Part shown: positions 16,177 to 24,401 of the stretch, piece after piece
Layout: each line of letters opens with the position of its first letter
Position numbering within the stretch: position 1 is the stretch's first letter
NCBI GenBank assembly: GCA_019637815.1
Contig: JAHBUZ010000015.1
Coordinates: 26,838 to 90,837, forward strand
DNA length: 64,000 nucleotides
Source of the DNA: Chloroflexota bacterium
GTDB lineage: Bacteria; Chloroflexota; Limnocylindria; Limnocylindrales; CSP1-4
Reading direction: 5' to 3'
Made by a program: the position numbers and the translations under genes
Notes under the pieces: model-generated
What the model saw: the letters and a program-made list of their open reading frames with translations, nothing else
What the model was told of the DNA's origin: nothing
Database searches by the model: none

Positions 16177-16848
16177 GTGTCATCCCAGCCACCCGGCCCC
16201 GCCGATCCGAGGGCACCGCGCCTGGCGTTCAGTGAGCCACGGGTCGTGGACGCGACCGACCACGGCTTGCTCGTCGCGCAGGACGAGCGCGCCGCCGAGC
16301 GATGGGTGTCCGCGGACCTGACCGATCGGGACCTGACCGGGATCGCCCTCACGGGATGCGTCCTCCAGACACCCGTCCTCACTGGCGCGACCCTGCGCGG
16401 CGCGCGCATCGTGGGATCGCGCATGAGCGATGGGTTCGCGACGTCCCTCCGCGCTGCGCAGAGCCTGTGGCGGGATGTGCTCCTCGAGCGGATGCGCATC
16501 GGCTCGGGTGAGCTGTTCGATGCCGACCTCGTCTCTGTCCAGCTCCGGGGCGGCAAGGTGGATGACCTCAACGGCCGCGGCTCGCGCTGGTCCGATGTGC
16601 GCGTCGAAGGCTGCATCATCACGACGCTCGACCTCGCGGGCGCTCGTCTCGAACGCGTGGCCTTCCCGGGTTGTCGCATCGGGACGCTCGAGCTGTCCGG
16701 GACGACCTGCACGGACGTCGACCTGCGGGGCGCGACCATCGGCCACGTCAATGGGCTCGAGGGGATGCGCGGCGCGACCATCGATGCCGGGCAGCTCATC
16801 GACCTCGCGCCACTCCTGGCACGCCATGTGGGCGTGAGGGTGGTATAG
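16177..16848 (+). CDS. Pentapeptide-repeat-like protein
   Basis: 223 residues built largely of A(D/N)LxG-type pentapeptides: SADLTDRDLTGIALTGCVLQ, LTGATLRGARI, SGELFDADLVSVQLRG, TTLDLAGARLERVAFPG, DVDLRGATIGHV. These form a right-handed quadrilateral beta-helix. Some relatives mimic DNA and protect gyrase; no such role can be read here. Cytosolic. Follows a small HTH gene by 9 bp, and the two may be one functional unit. Confidence 0.75.
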   Translation: MSSQPPGPADPRAPRLAFSEPRVVDATDHGLLVAQDERAAERWVSADLTDRDLTGIALTGCVLQTPVLTGATLRGARIVGSRMSDGFATSLRAAQSLWRDVLLERMRIGSGELFDADLVSVQLRGGKVDDLNGRGSRWSDVRVEGCIITTLDLAGARLERVAFPGCRIGTLELSGTTCTDVDLRGATIGHVNGLEGMRGATIDAGQLIDLAPLLARHVGVRVV

Positions 16849-16892
16849 GCGGCACCGGAACGCACCTGGTCGGCCCCTCCGGCTCGCCTCGG

Positions 16893-19412
16893 TCAGCCGG
16901 CTCCCAGGAATCGCTCGATGAGCCGGTGACGCCACGCGAGCCGGACGCTCAGCACCCACGCCGCCACGAGGGCGATGACCATGAGCGCGTACTCGAGCGG
17001 CAGCGGCTCCAGCTGGAAGAACTGGTTGACGAGCGGCACGTTGAGGAGCAGCGGGATGGCGACCAACAGGGCGACCGCGAGGATGGTCGGTTTCCAGTCA
17101 CCGGACAGCTCGGTGCCGCCGGTCCACCACTCGGTCGGTGGCTCCACGAAGATGACCAGGAACAGGCCCACGGCGATGAGGAAGGCGGTCACCGCGGTCT
17201 GGGCCATGGGGATCGCGCTCTCGAGCACCATCGCGTACTCCATGGTGTCGATGTTCCGGCGCACCTCCCACTCGAGGACGCCATAGAAGGCGACCATGCC
17301 CAGCAGGCTGGACAGGATGGCAGCCGGCGCCACGAACCGGAGCAGCGAGCGCATCAGGCCCTCCCGTGGCCCGGGTCCCGGTCGCGCCCAGATGACGAGC
17401 AGGATCGTGGGGATGCCCACGGTCATGAGCGTCACGGCGGACCCGTTGCGGATCGAGAGCGGGAAGATGCCCACGATGAGCGATGACACGATGAGCAGCG
17501 CCACCGTGCTGATGCGCGTCAGGAACAGCTTGAGGATGTCCTGCATGCCGTTGCGGATGCGCTGACCCTCCAGCACCGCCGGTGCGAGCGCCGCGAACGA
17601 GTCGTTGGTCAGGATCAGGTCCGCGACGCCGCGCGTCGCCTGCGAGCCGCTCTGCATCGCGATGCCCAGCTGGGCCTTCTTGAGCGGCAGCACGTCGTTG
17701 ACGCCGTCGCCGATCATGGCGACGTAGTGACCGTTGGCGCGGAGCGCGTCGACGAGGCGCTCCTTCTGCTGGGGCGTGATGCGCCCGAAGATCGTGGTGG
17801 TCTCCACCGCCGCCCGCAGCTCGATATCGTCCAGCGTGTCGATCTCCGGGCCGGACAGCAGCTCCAGCTCGGGACCGAGGCCCGCCTGGCGTGCGAGCGC
17901 GGTCACGGTCTCCGGATCGTCGCCCGAGATGATGCGCGGCGAGACGCCGGCCGTGATGAATGCCTCGAGCGCCTCCCTCGCCTCCGCCCGCAGCTCGTCG
18001 CGGAGCGTGACCAGGCCGAGCGGGATCATGCCCTCCGGCAGCACGGAGTCGTCGTCCCGATCCTCGAGGGTCGTGGCGTCCGACCCCAGCACCAGCAGCA
18101 CCCGCAGACCCTGCCGGGCGAGCTCGGTGACCTGCTGGTCGATGGCCCCCCAGGTCGGTCGACCGTCCTGGCCGTCCGCGAGGGCGTATCGCTCGAGCAT
18201 CGTGGGAGCGCCGAGGGCGATGACACCCCGCATCGGGCCACCGGGCGCGTCCGGCGCATCGACGAGCACCGCGCTCCACTTGCGCGCCGACGAGAAGGGC
18301 ACCTCCGCGCTGATGGGCAGCGGTGACGCATCCAGGCCTTCCGCGATGGCCGTGCTCGTGGTGTTCGCGGCGCTGCCGCTGGCGGTCGCCGCACCCAGGC
18401 GGCGGCGCAGCTCCGGCTCGTCCACGGCGAGGGGGTGGAGCGCATCGAACGAGAGCTTGTTGGCGGTGAGCGTGCCGGTCTTGTCGAGGCACAGCACGTC
18501 CACGTGGCTCAGCGACTCCACGGCGTTCGACTGCTGGACGAGCGCTCCGAACCGCAGGATGCGCACGGCCGCGAGCGCGTACGCGATGGCGATGGACACG
18601 AACAGCCCATTGGGCACGAGGCTCGCGAGGATGCTCGCCTCCCCCACCGTGTCCGCGAGATCCGTGGCCTTGATGACCGCGTTGAACACGAGCATCAGCT
18701 CCAGGTACACCACGATGAGCAGCACCACCCGGATCGCGACGTACACCTCGCGCTGGAGCGGCGTCAGGACGCGTCGGAAGGTCCGCGCGCCCGAGGTGAT
18801 CTGGTTCGCGAGGCTCGATTCGCCGACCTTCTCGGCGATGTATCGACCCGACCCGGAGACCGCGAAGCTGCCCGAGTAGACGTCGGCACCGGGGGTCTTG
18901 ACGATGAGGTCCGATTCACCCGTGAGCTGCGATTCGTCGACCTGCATCCGACCACTGGCCATCCGGCCATCGAGCACGATCTGGTCGCCCGCGCCGACCT
19001 CCAGGAGGTCGCCCACGACCAGCTGCTCGGGTGCGACCTCGGTGGCCTCGCCATCGCGGATGACCGTGGCCGTGGGCCGGTGGAGCAGCGCGACGCGGTC
19101 CAGGGTGCGCTTGGCGCGGATCTCCTGGACCACGCTCACGACGATGTTCGTGGAGATCACGCCGACCGACACGATCGCGTCGATGGGCCGCCCGACGAGG
19201 ACCAGCGCGATGCCCAGCAGGAACAGCACGTTGTTGATGAACGTGAACACGTTCTCGCGGACGATCTGCCAGTACGTCCGCGTCGTGGGCGGCGGCGGCG
19301 TGTTGCGCAGCCCTGCGGCGCGGCGTGTCTCGACCTCCGCGGCCGTGAGGCCGCGGTCGGGATCCGTGGGCGCGAGCTGACCCGGAGCGGCGATGCCCGT
19401 GGCGGCGGTCAT
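16893..19412 (-). CDS. P-type cation-transporting ATPase, CtpE-like
   Basis: 839 residues, eight to ten membrane segments. LTGES actuator motif near 158, phosphorylation motif DKTGTLTANK near 309, KWSAVL nucleotide-binding region, and hinge MIGDGVNDVLPLKKAQLGIA. Order and spacing match the P2-like CtpE group, implicated in calcium uptake in mycobacteria. The M4 ion-site motif reads LVPNGLF rather than the PEGL of Ca2+ ATPases, so ion specificity is open. Start ATG 19412; no clear ribosome-binding site. Monocistronic, downstream of infA on the same strand. Confidence 0.8.
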   Translation of the reverse strand: MTAATGIAAPGQLAPTDPDRGLTAAEVETRRAAGLRNTPPPPTTRTYWQIVRENVFTFINNVLFLLGIALVLVGRPIDAIVSVGVISTNIVVSVVQEIRAKRTLDRVALLHRPTATVIRDGEATEVAPEQLVVGDLLEVGAGDQIVLDGRMASGRMQVDESQLTGESDLIVKTPGADVYSGSFAVSGSGRYIAEKVGESSLANQITSGARTFRRVLTPLQREVYVAIRVVLLIVVYLELMLVFNAVIKATDLADTVGEASILASLVPNGLFVSIAIAYALAAVRILRFGALVQQSNAVESLSHVDVLCLDKTGTLTANKLSFDALHPLAVDEPELRRRLGAATASGSAANTTSTAIAEGLDASPLPISAEVPFSSARKWSAVLVDAPDAPGGPMRGVIALGAPTMLERYALADGQDGRPTWGAIDQQVTELARQGLRVLLVLGSDATTLEDRDDDSVLPEGMIPLGLVTLRDELRAEAREALEAFITAGVSPRIISGDDPETVTALARQAGLGPELELLSGPEIDTLDDIELRAAVETTTIFGRITPQQKERLVDALRANGHYVAMIGDGVNDVLPLKKAQLGIAMQSGSQATRGVADLILTNDSFAALAPAVLEGQRIRNGMQDILKLFLTRISTVALLIVSSLIVGIFPLSIRNGSAVTLMTVGIPTILLVIWARPGPGPREGLMRSLLRFVAPAAILSSLLGMVAFYGVLEWEVRRNIDTMEYAMVLESAIPMAQTAVTAFLIAVGLFLVIFVEPPTEWWTGGTELSGDWKPTILAVALLVAIPLLLNVPLVNQFFQLEPLPLEYALMVIALVAAWVLSVRLAWRHRLIERFLGAG

Positions 19413-19464
19413 GCCAGGCGGATGGGTGCCGGTCCGGGCGGGATGGAGCGGTCCTGTGTGACCG

Positions 19465-19683
19465 CTACTTCATCCGGTAGGTGATGCGGCCACGGGTCAG
19501 GTCGTACGGCGAGAGCTCGACCTTCACCCGGTCACCGGGAAGCACCTTGATGTAGTTGACCCGCAGCTTCCCGCCAAGGGTCGCGAGGATCTTGTGGTCG
19601 TTCTGGAGGGTGATGCCGAACATCGCGTTCGGGAGGGCTTCCGAGACCACGCCCTCGACCTCGATCATGTCTGCCCTGGGCAA
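19465..19683 (-). CDS. infA: Translation initiation factor IF-1
   Basis: 72 residues, an OB-fold protein that binds the 30S A site. [37 protein letters not shown] and [13 protein letters not shown] are near-invariant IF-1 blocks. TTG 19683 is chosen over ATG 19704: AAGGAG (19697-19692) sits 8 nt before the TTG and the product ([11 protein letters not shown]) then has exactly the family length; the upstream ATG would overlap the ribosome-binding site. It is isolated from the ribosomal protein operon in which infA often lies. Confidence 0.9.
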   Translation of the reverse strand: MPRADMIEVEGVVSEALPNAMFGITLQNDHKILATLGGKLRVNYIKVLPGDRVKVELSPYDLTRGRITYRMK

Positions 19684-19691
19684 GCGGTGTA

Positions 19692-19697
19692 CTCCTT
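19692..19697 (-). promoter_or_regulatory. Ribosome-binding site that decides the infA start
   Basis: AAGGAG on the minus strand, 8 nt before TTG 19683. It lies inside the reading frame that would follow the ATG at 19704, arguing against that start. Confidence 0.7.
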
Positions 19698-20094
19698 CGT
19701 TCATGGGACAGGGATGGATGCCGCGGCGTCCACGCGGTCCGTCGCGAGGATCGCGGCGTCCGTGCCGTCCTCACGTGTCCGAGGGCACGCGCGACCGAGC
19801 CTGATGCGGCTTCCATATCATCCCACGATCGGTGTGTCATGGCGAGTGGAGCGCCGGACTGGGTGGAGTGCCCCGGGCGGCGTGTCGCAGTGGTCGCGGG
19901 CGACAGCGGCACGGATACCCTGCCATTCGCCCCTCGATCCGGGTCACGGCACGGCCGGATGCGGGCTCGACACCACCGCGTCGGTATGATACTTTCCCGA
20001 TCGATGTACCAGACTTCGCGCCGGGTCCGGGCGCTCCTGCACAGCGCCGGCGGCAGCCCATGGTGTCCGCGGCTCGCGACGGACGTCGCCGCCC

Positions 20095-20110
20095 TGGGCT
20101 GATCAGCCCA
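20095..20110. promoter_or_regulatory. 16-bp perfect palindrome in the rhodanese leader
   Basis: TGGGCTGATCAGCCCA, fully self-complementary, 73 bp before the rhodanese GTG and overlapping the stop codon of a possible leader ORF. It could be a dimeric repressor site or an RNA hairpin (6-bp stem, 4-nt loop). Confidence 0.45.
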
Positions 20111-20182
20111 CGCCGCCCCGGGATGGGCGCGCCCTGCATCCGTCCCTGCCCGACCCCACCCTGCCGACCGAGGTACCGACCC

Positions 20183-21127
20183 GTGATCCTTCGCCGCCCC
20201 GCAACCATCGTCGCCACCCTTGCGCTCTGCCTCACAGCAGCTGCGCCGGTGGCCGCCCAGTCGCCGGCCGCGTCGGCCAGCGACGCCGTCGTCTCCGCCG
20301 ACTGGCTGGAACAGCACCTCGACGACCCCTCAGTGCGTGTCCTGGAGGTGTCCGTCGTGCCCGGCGTGTATGACCGTGGACACATCCCCGGTGCCGTCAA
20401 CGTCGCGTGGCATACCGACCTGGTGGACCCGGTGCGGCGCGATATCGCGTCCGGCGAGTCGATCCAGTCGCTGCTGCGCGCGGCGGGCGTGAATGACGAC
20501 TCCACCATCGTGCTCTATGGCGACAACAACAACTGGTTCGCCGCGTGGGGCGCGTGGGTGCTCGACGTCTACGGCGCGGATGACGTCCGGCTCCTCGACG
20601 GCGGCCGCGTGAAGTGGGAGGCCGATGGCCGACCGCTCGAGGTCGCACCGCCCACCCCCGCGGAAGGCTCGTTCACCGCCGCCGAGGCCGATGGCGACCT
20701 GCGCGCGTTCCTGCCCGAGGTCCTCGCGGTGGTCGAGGGCAGCGACCAGGCACAGCTGGTGGACATCCGGGGTCCCGCCGAGTTCAGCGGCGAGATCTTC
20801 GCGCCCGAGGGCGTCCAGGAGCTGTCCATCCGGGCGGGCCACATCCCGGGTGCCATCAACGTCCCGTGGGGCCAGAACGTGACCGAGGACGGCACGTTCA
20901 AGAGCCCCGACGACCTGCGCGCGCTGTACGCGGCGGTGGGCATCGACGGCAGCCAGCCGATCATCACCTACTGCCGCATCGGCGAGCGCGCCAGCCTCAC
21001 CTGGTTCGTGCTCCATCGCATCCTGGGCTATGACGCCCAGGTCTACGACGGCAGCTGGACCGAGTACGGCAACTCGGTGGGCCTGCCCGTCGAGAACCCG
21101 GCCGGCACCGTCTGGGGCGGCCAGTAG
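20183..21127 (+). CDS. Exported two-domain rhodanese (sulfurtransferase)
   Basis: 314 residues. Signal peptide ends at VAA, giving a mature N-terminus QSPAAS. Two rhodanese domains: an inactive N-terminal one (about 40-155, DRGHIPGAVNVAW) and a C-terminal one with catalytic Cys264 in YCRIGERAS, the loop typical of SseA/thiosulfate sulfurtransferases. It moves sulfane sulfur from thiosulfate or a persulfide to an acceptor outside the membrane. The next gene is a thiosulfate-type YeeE transporter, 58 bp downstream, so the pair probably processes and imports sulfur. GTG start; GAGGT upstream. Confidence 0.85.
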   Translation: MILRRPATIVATLALCLTAAAPVAAQSPAASASDAVVSADWLEQHLDDPSVRVLEVSVVPGVYDRGHIPGAVNVAWHTDLVDPVRRDIASGESIQSLLRAAGVNDDSTIVLYGDNNNWFAAWGAWVLDVYGADDVRLLDGGRVKWEADGRPLEVAPPTPAEGSFTAAEADGDLRAFLPEVLAVVEGSDQAQLVDIRGPAEFSGEIFAPEGVQELSIRAGHIPGAINVPWGQNVTEDGTFKSPDDLRALYAAVGIDGSQPIITYCRIGERASLTWFVLHRILGYDAQVYDGSWTEYGNSVGLPVENPAGTVWGGQ

Positions 21128-21185
21128 ACGTCACGACACGGGTCGTTCGACGGGGCGCGCCAGCCCGGTCGCTCGTCGCCCATCC

Positions 21186-22427
21186 GTGACCGTCGCGGTC
21201 CCCCCATCCGACGACCCCGCCCAGGGCGGGGTCGTCGGCATCTCCGGTCCCTCGACGCGCGTCGTCGCCCAGCGCCTGGCGGCGGGCGGCCTCGTCGCGG
21301 TCGTGCTGGTCGTCGTCGCGGGGCTGCTCGTGGGGACACCCGGCCAGGGGGTCCCGGCGGCCACGTCGCTCGCCATCGGTGCCGCCCTCGGCGTCGTGTT
21401 CGCGCGGGGACGCTTCTGCTTCTTCTGCATCCTGCGCGACCTCATCGAGCATCGCGACAGCGCGCCCACGTACGCCATCCTCGCGGCCCTCGCGGTGGGC
21501 GGCGTGGGGTACGCGGTGGTGTTCGGCATGTTCCTGCCCGACCCGTCGACCGGCCGGCTCCCGGCGCAGGCGTTCATCGGCCCCGTCAGCTGGGTCCTGG
21601 TCGCCGGCGGCCTCTGTTTCGGGGTCGGCATGGCGCTCAGCGGTGGCTGCATCAGCGCGCTGCTCTACCGCATGGGCGAGGGATACGGCCGGGCACCCAT
21701 CGGCCTGCTGGGCGCGCTCGTGGGGTTCGGCCTGGGCTTCCTGTCGTGGCAGCCGCTGTATCTCGCGACCATCGTGCGGGCGCCCGAGATGTGGCTGCCC
21801 GCCGAGCTCGGCTACGTGGGCGCGCTCGTGGTCCATCTCGGAGCCCTCGGCGTCCTCGCGCTGCTCCTGATGCGCTGGCTGCCACCGACCCGGCCGACCG
21901 AGACCGCCCGCCCGACGCTCGGCGCGGTGTATCGACGCGTGTTCGTGTGGCGCTGGCCGGCGCTCGTGACGGGTGCCCTCGTGGGCCTCATCGGTGCCGT
22001 CGCCTACCTGCGCGTGGCGCCCCTCGGCGTGACACAGCAGCTGGGCACGCTCAGCCGCAGCGTGATGACCGACGCGGGACTCATCGGGGATCGCCTCAAC
22101 GGGCTGGACGCCTTCTCCGGCTGCGTCGCAGTGGTGGGTGAGCTGCTCGTGGACAACGGCTGGCTCGTCGGTGCGATGGTCCTCGGGTCGTTCGGCGTGT
22201 CCATCGCCGGGGGTCGCTTCCGGATCACGGGCGTGACCCTCCGGAACGGGACCACGGCCCTCCTCGGCGGTGTGCTCATGGGCTGGGGCGCCATGGTCGC
22301 CCTCGGCTGCACCGTCGGCACACTGCTGTCCGGGATCTCCGCGTTCGCCATCGCGGGCTGGGTCTTCGGGGCCGCGGTGGTGGCGGGTGTCTGGCTGGGT
22401 ATCCGGCTTCGACTGCACACCATCTGA
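21186..22427 (+). CDS. YeeE/YedE-family sulfur-compound transporter
   Basis: 413 residues, about nine to eleven membrane helices. Conserved cysteines in the two pseudo-repeats (RFCFFCILRD, SGGCISALLYRMGEG, FSGCVAVVGE, LGCTVGTLLSGIS) correspond to those relaying thiosulfate in YeeE. It likely imports thiosulfate or another sulfane-sulfur species. The start is less sure: GTG 21186 gives a short cytosolic tail, no clear ribosome-binding site. It follows the exported rhodanese on the same strand and is closed by a hairpin at 22435-22464. Confidence 0.8.
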   Translation: MTVAVPPSDDPAQGGVVGISGPSTRVVAQRLAAGGLVAVVLVVVAGLLVGTPGQGVPAATSLAIGAALGVVFARGRFCFFCILRDLIEHRDSAPTYAILAALAVGGVGYAVVFGMFLPDPSTGRLPAQAFIGPVSWVLVAGGLCFGVGMALSGGCISALLYRMGEGYGRAPIGLLGALVGFGLGFLSWQPLYLATIVRAPEMWLPAELGYVGALVVHLGALGVLALLLMRWLPPTRPTETARPTLGAVYRRVFVWRWPALVTGALVGLIGAVAYLRVAPLGVTQQLGTLSRSVMTDAGLIGDRLNGLDAFSGCVAVVGELLVDNGWLVGAMVLGSFGVSIAGGRFRITGVTLRNGTTALLGGVLMGWGAMVALGCTVGTLLSGISAFAIAGWVFGAAVVAGVWLGIRLRLHTI

Positions 22428-22434
22428 GTCCGAT

Positions 22435-22464
22435 CCCGGCGTTGACGCCGAGCCGGACGCCGGG
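22435..22464. terminator. Hairpin between convergent genes (transporter and MFS)
   Basis: CCCGGCGT (22435-22442) pairs with ACGCCGGG (22457-22464); the loop itself can form a smaller GGCGT/ACGCC hairpin. No T tract. Lies just after the YeeE-like stop codon and before the 3' end of the MFS gene. Confidence 0.5.
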
Positions 22465-22502
22465 ACCGGCCCAGGTGCCGGACCACGCCACGCACGGTCG
22501 GC

Positions 22503-23741
22503 TCAGGTGCTCGTCGCCGGCACCTCGCGTGCCAGCCGGATGGCGTCGTCCGTCACGATGCGTCGAGCGACCACGAGCCCACCGATGAGCAGCGCGCCCA
22601 CCACGAACACGGCACGCAGCCCGAACAGCTCGGCGATGATGCCGCCCGCCAGCGCGCCGATGGGCTGGGTGCCCCACGCGAACAGTCGATAGGTCGCGTT
22701 GACCCGGCCCAGCAGCGCGTCCGGCACGATGCGCTGGCGGAGCGTGACGGTGATGATGTTCCAGGCCACGATGGCCACGCCTTCCAGGACCATCGCCCCG
22801 CCCACCACCCATGGGTCCGCGCTGAACGCCGGGATGATGATCGGCACGGCCGTGCACAGCACCGCCAGCCACAGGGTCCGAGCGGATCCCAGGCGATCCT
22901 CGAGGTGTGGCGTGACCACCGAGCCCACGATGCTGCCGATGGCCATCGCGGTCAGGAGCACCCCGAACCCGACCTCCGACAGGCCCATCGGTCCGGGTGC
23001 GAGGGCGTACAGCACGAACACCGCCCAGATGGCGCTGCCGGCGAGGTTCATGACGCCGACCATGATCGCGAACGTCCGGAGCAGGCGATGACCCACCAGG
23101 AACCGCCAGCCCGCCCGGATGTCCTCCACGATGTCGGTCGGTGGCCCCTCCCTGACCGCCCGGAAGGAGCCGGCGATGAGCGTGAGGCCGATCGCCGCGA
23201 GCCCGAAGCCGAGCGCCGACCCACCGAGCGCGAGCGGCACCGAGATGCCCACGAGCACGCCACCGAGGGGCGGGCCCACGAACTGGTTCATGACCATCTC
23301 GGCCGCGTACAGCCGGCCGTTGGCACGGCTCAGCTGGTCCGGGCGGACGATGTTGGGCAGGATCGACTGCGCCGCGGTATCGAACAGCGTCTCGCCCACG
23401 CCGAGCGCGAACGCCGCGACATAGAGCCAGGGCATCGAGAGCTGCTCGGTGAGCGCGAGCGCAGCGAGCACGCCCACGATGACGACGCGTGCCACCTGGA
23501 CGTTGCGCATCGTGCGTCGACGATCGAGGCGATCCGCGAGCGCCCCCGCGACGAGCACGAACAGGAGCCATGGCAGCCGGCCCACGATGGCCACGCCGGC
23601 CACCTCCAGGGGCGACGACGTGAGCCGCGCGGCGATGACGGGCAGCGCCACCTGGAAGATGCCATCCGCGAGGTTCGAGGACGCGGACGCGACGAGCACC
23701 TTGTGGAAGGCACCGCCGAGCGACCGGCCTCCGGCCGTCAC
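22503..23741 (-). CDS. MFS transporter (enterobactin-exporter-like, DHA3 type)
   Basis: 412 residues, about 12 membrane helices. The A-loop ADRLDRRRTMRN follows helix 2 as in major facilitator exporters; GETLFDTAAQSILPNIVRPDQLSRANGRLYA is the long loop typical of the DHA3/EntS-like efflux group. Probably exports a hydrophobic small molecule. GTG 23741 start. Divergent from a MarR regulator gene, the standard arrangement for drug-efflux control. Confidence 0.8.
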   Translation of the reverse strand: MTAGGRSLGGAFHKVLVASASSNLADGIFQVALPVIAARLTSSPLEVAGVAIVGRLPWLLFVLVAGALADRLDRRRTMRNVQVARVVIVGVLAALALTEQLSMPWLYVAAFALGVGETLFDTAAQSILPNIVRPDQLSRANGRLYAAEMVMNQFVGPPLGGVLVGISVPLALGGSALGFGLAAIGLTLIAGSFRAVREGPPTDIVEDIRAGWRFLVGHRLLRTFAIMVGVMNLAGSAIWAVFVLYALAPGPMGLSEVGFGVLLTAMAIGSIVGSVVTPHLEDRLGSARTLWLAVLCTAVPIIIPAFSADPWVVGGAMVLEGVAIVAWNIITVTLRQRIVPDALLGRVNATYRLFAWGTQPIGALAGGIIAELFGLRAVFVVGALLIGGLVVARRIVTDDAIRLAREVPATST

Positions 23742-23880
23742 CTGCTGGTCCAGGGATCCCCTCCGATCACGCGTCGCATGATGCCCCCTCGCCGGGAACC
23801 GGGCACGGCTCGCGAAATCACGGAGCCGGCCCGGTGACCCGTGGCAGACCGGCCGACGGCGCCCGGTCCGGGATCATGGG

Positions 23881-24336
23881 ATGATTGAGCGTGCAATGAC
23901 CTCGTCGACCGCGACCCAGGCGCCACCAGCGCTCGCGCTGTGGCAGGCGCTCGTGGGCGCGCACACGGCGCTCGTGGCGCGGCTGGATCCCGAGACGCCC
24001 GACTGCGCCGTCGTCGGCTCGGACACCATCGAGGTGCTGCTGCCGCTGTCCACGGCACCCGACCGTCGGATGCGGATGCACGAGCTGGCGGACCGCTCCC
24101 ATGTGACGCGCAGCGGTCTGACGCGCCGCGTGGACCGCCTGGTCGCGGACGGCTGGGTGGAGCGGGAGTACTGCGATGCCGACCGCCGGGGCGCATACGC
24201 CCGGCTCACCGAGACGGGCGCCGCGGAGCTGGCGCGAGCCCTGCCGCACCACGTCGGCGCCCTCGAGCGACATCTCTCGGACCGACTGAGCCGGACCGAG
24301 ATGGCGACCCTCACCGAGCTGCTGTCCCGGCTGTAG
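23881..24336 (+). CDS. MarR-family transcriptional regulator
   Basis: 151 residues. Winged helix: MRMHELADRSHVTRSGLTRRVDRLVADGWVERE, then the wing YCDADRRGAYARLTETG. Dimerising helices flank it. MarR proteins usually repress a divergent transporter and respond to small aromatic ligands; the divergent MFS exporter gene is the obvious target. Start ATG 23881; ATG 23896 is possible. A hairpin follows the stop codon. Confidence 0.85.
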   Translation: MIERAMTSSTATQAPPALALWQALVGAHTALVARLDPETPDCAVVGSDTIEVLLPLSTAPDRRMRMHELADRSHVTRSGLTRRVDRLVADGWVEREYCDADRRGAYARLTETGAAELARALPHHVGALERHLSDRLSRTEMATLTELLSRL

Positions 24337-24338
24337 CG

Positions 24339-24360
24339 ACGGTCGCCGACGCACGACCGT
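24339..24360. terminator. Hairpin after the MarR gene
   Basis: ACGGTCG (24339-24345) and CGACCGT (24354-24360), perfect 7-bp stem, 8-nt loop, between convergent genes. No T tract follows. Confidence 0.45.
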
Positions 24361-24401
24361 GACGCCCGGGGGTCGCTCCCGCCCGAGGCTCGTCCGTGTG
24401 G

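Larger units (their letters stand above)
19684..20182. other. Intergenic region between infA and the rhodanese gene
   Basis: About 500 bp. On the plus strand TATGATACT at 19986-19994 is a promoter candidate for the rhodanese gene, giving a leader of roughly 180 nt. The leader holds a possible 32-codon ORF (ATG 20004 to TGA 20102) and a 16-bp perfect palindrome at 20095-20110. On the minus strand TGATATGG near 19815 may be the infA -10. Nothing else seen. Confidence 0.4.
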
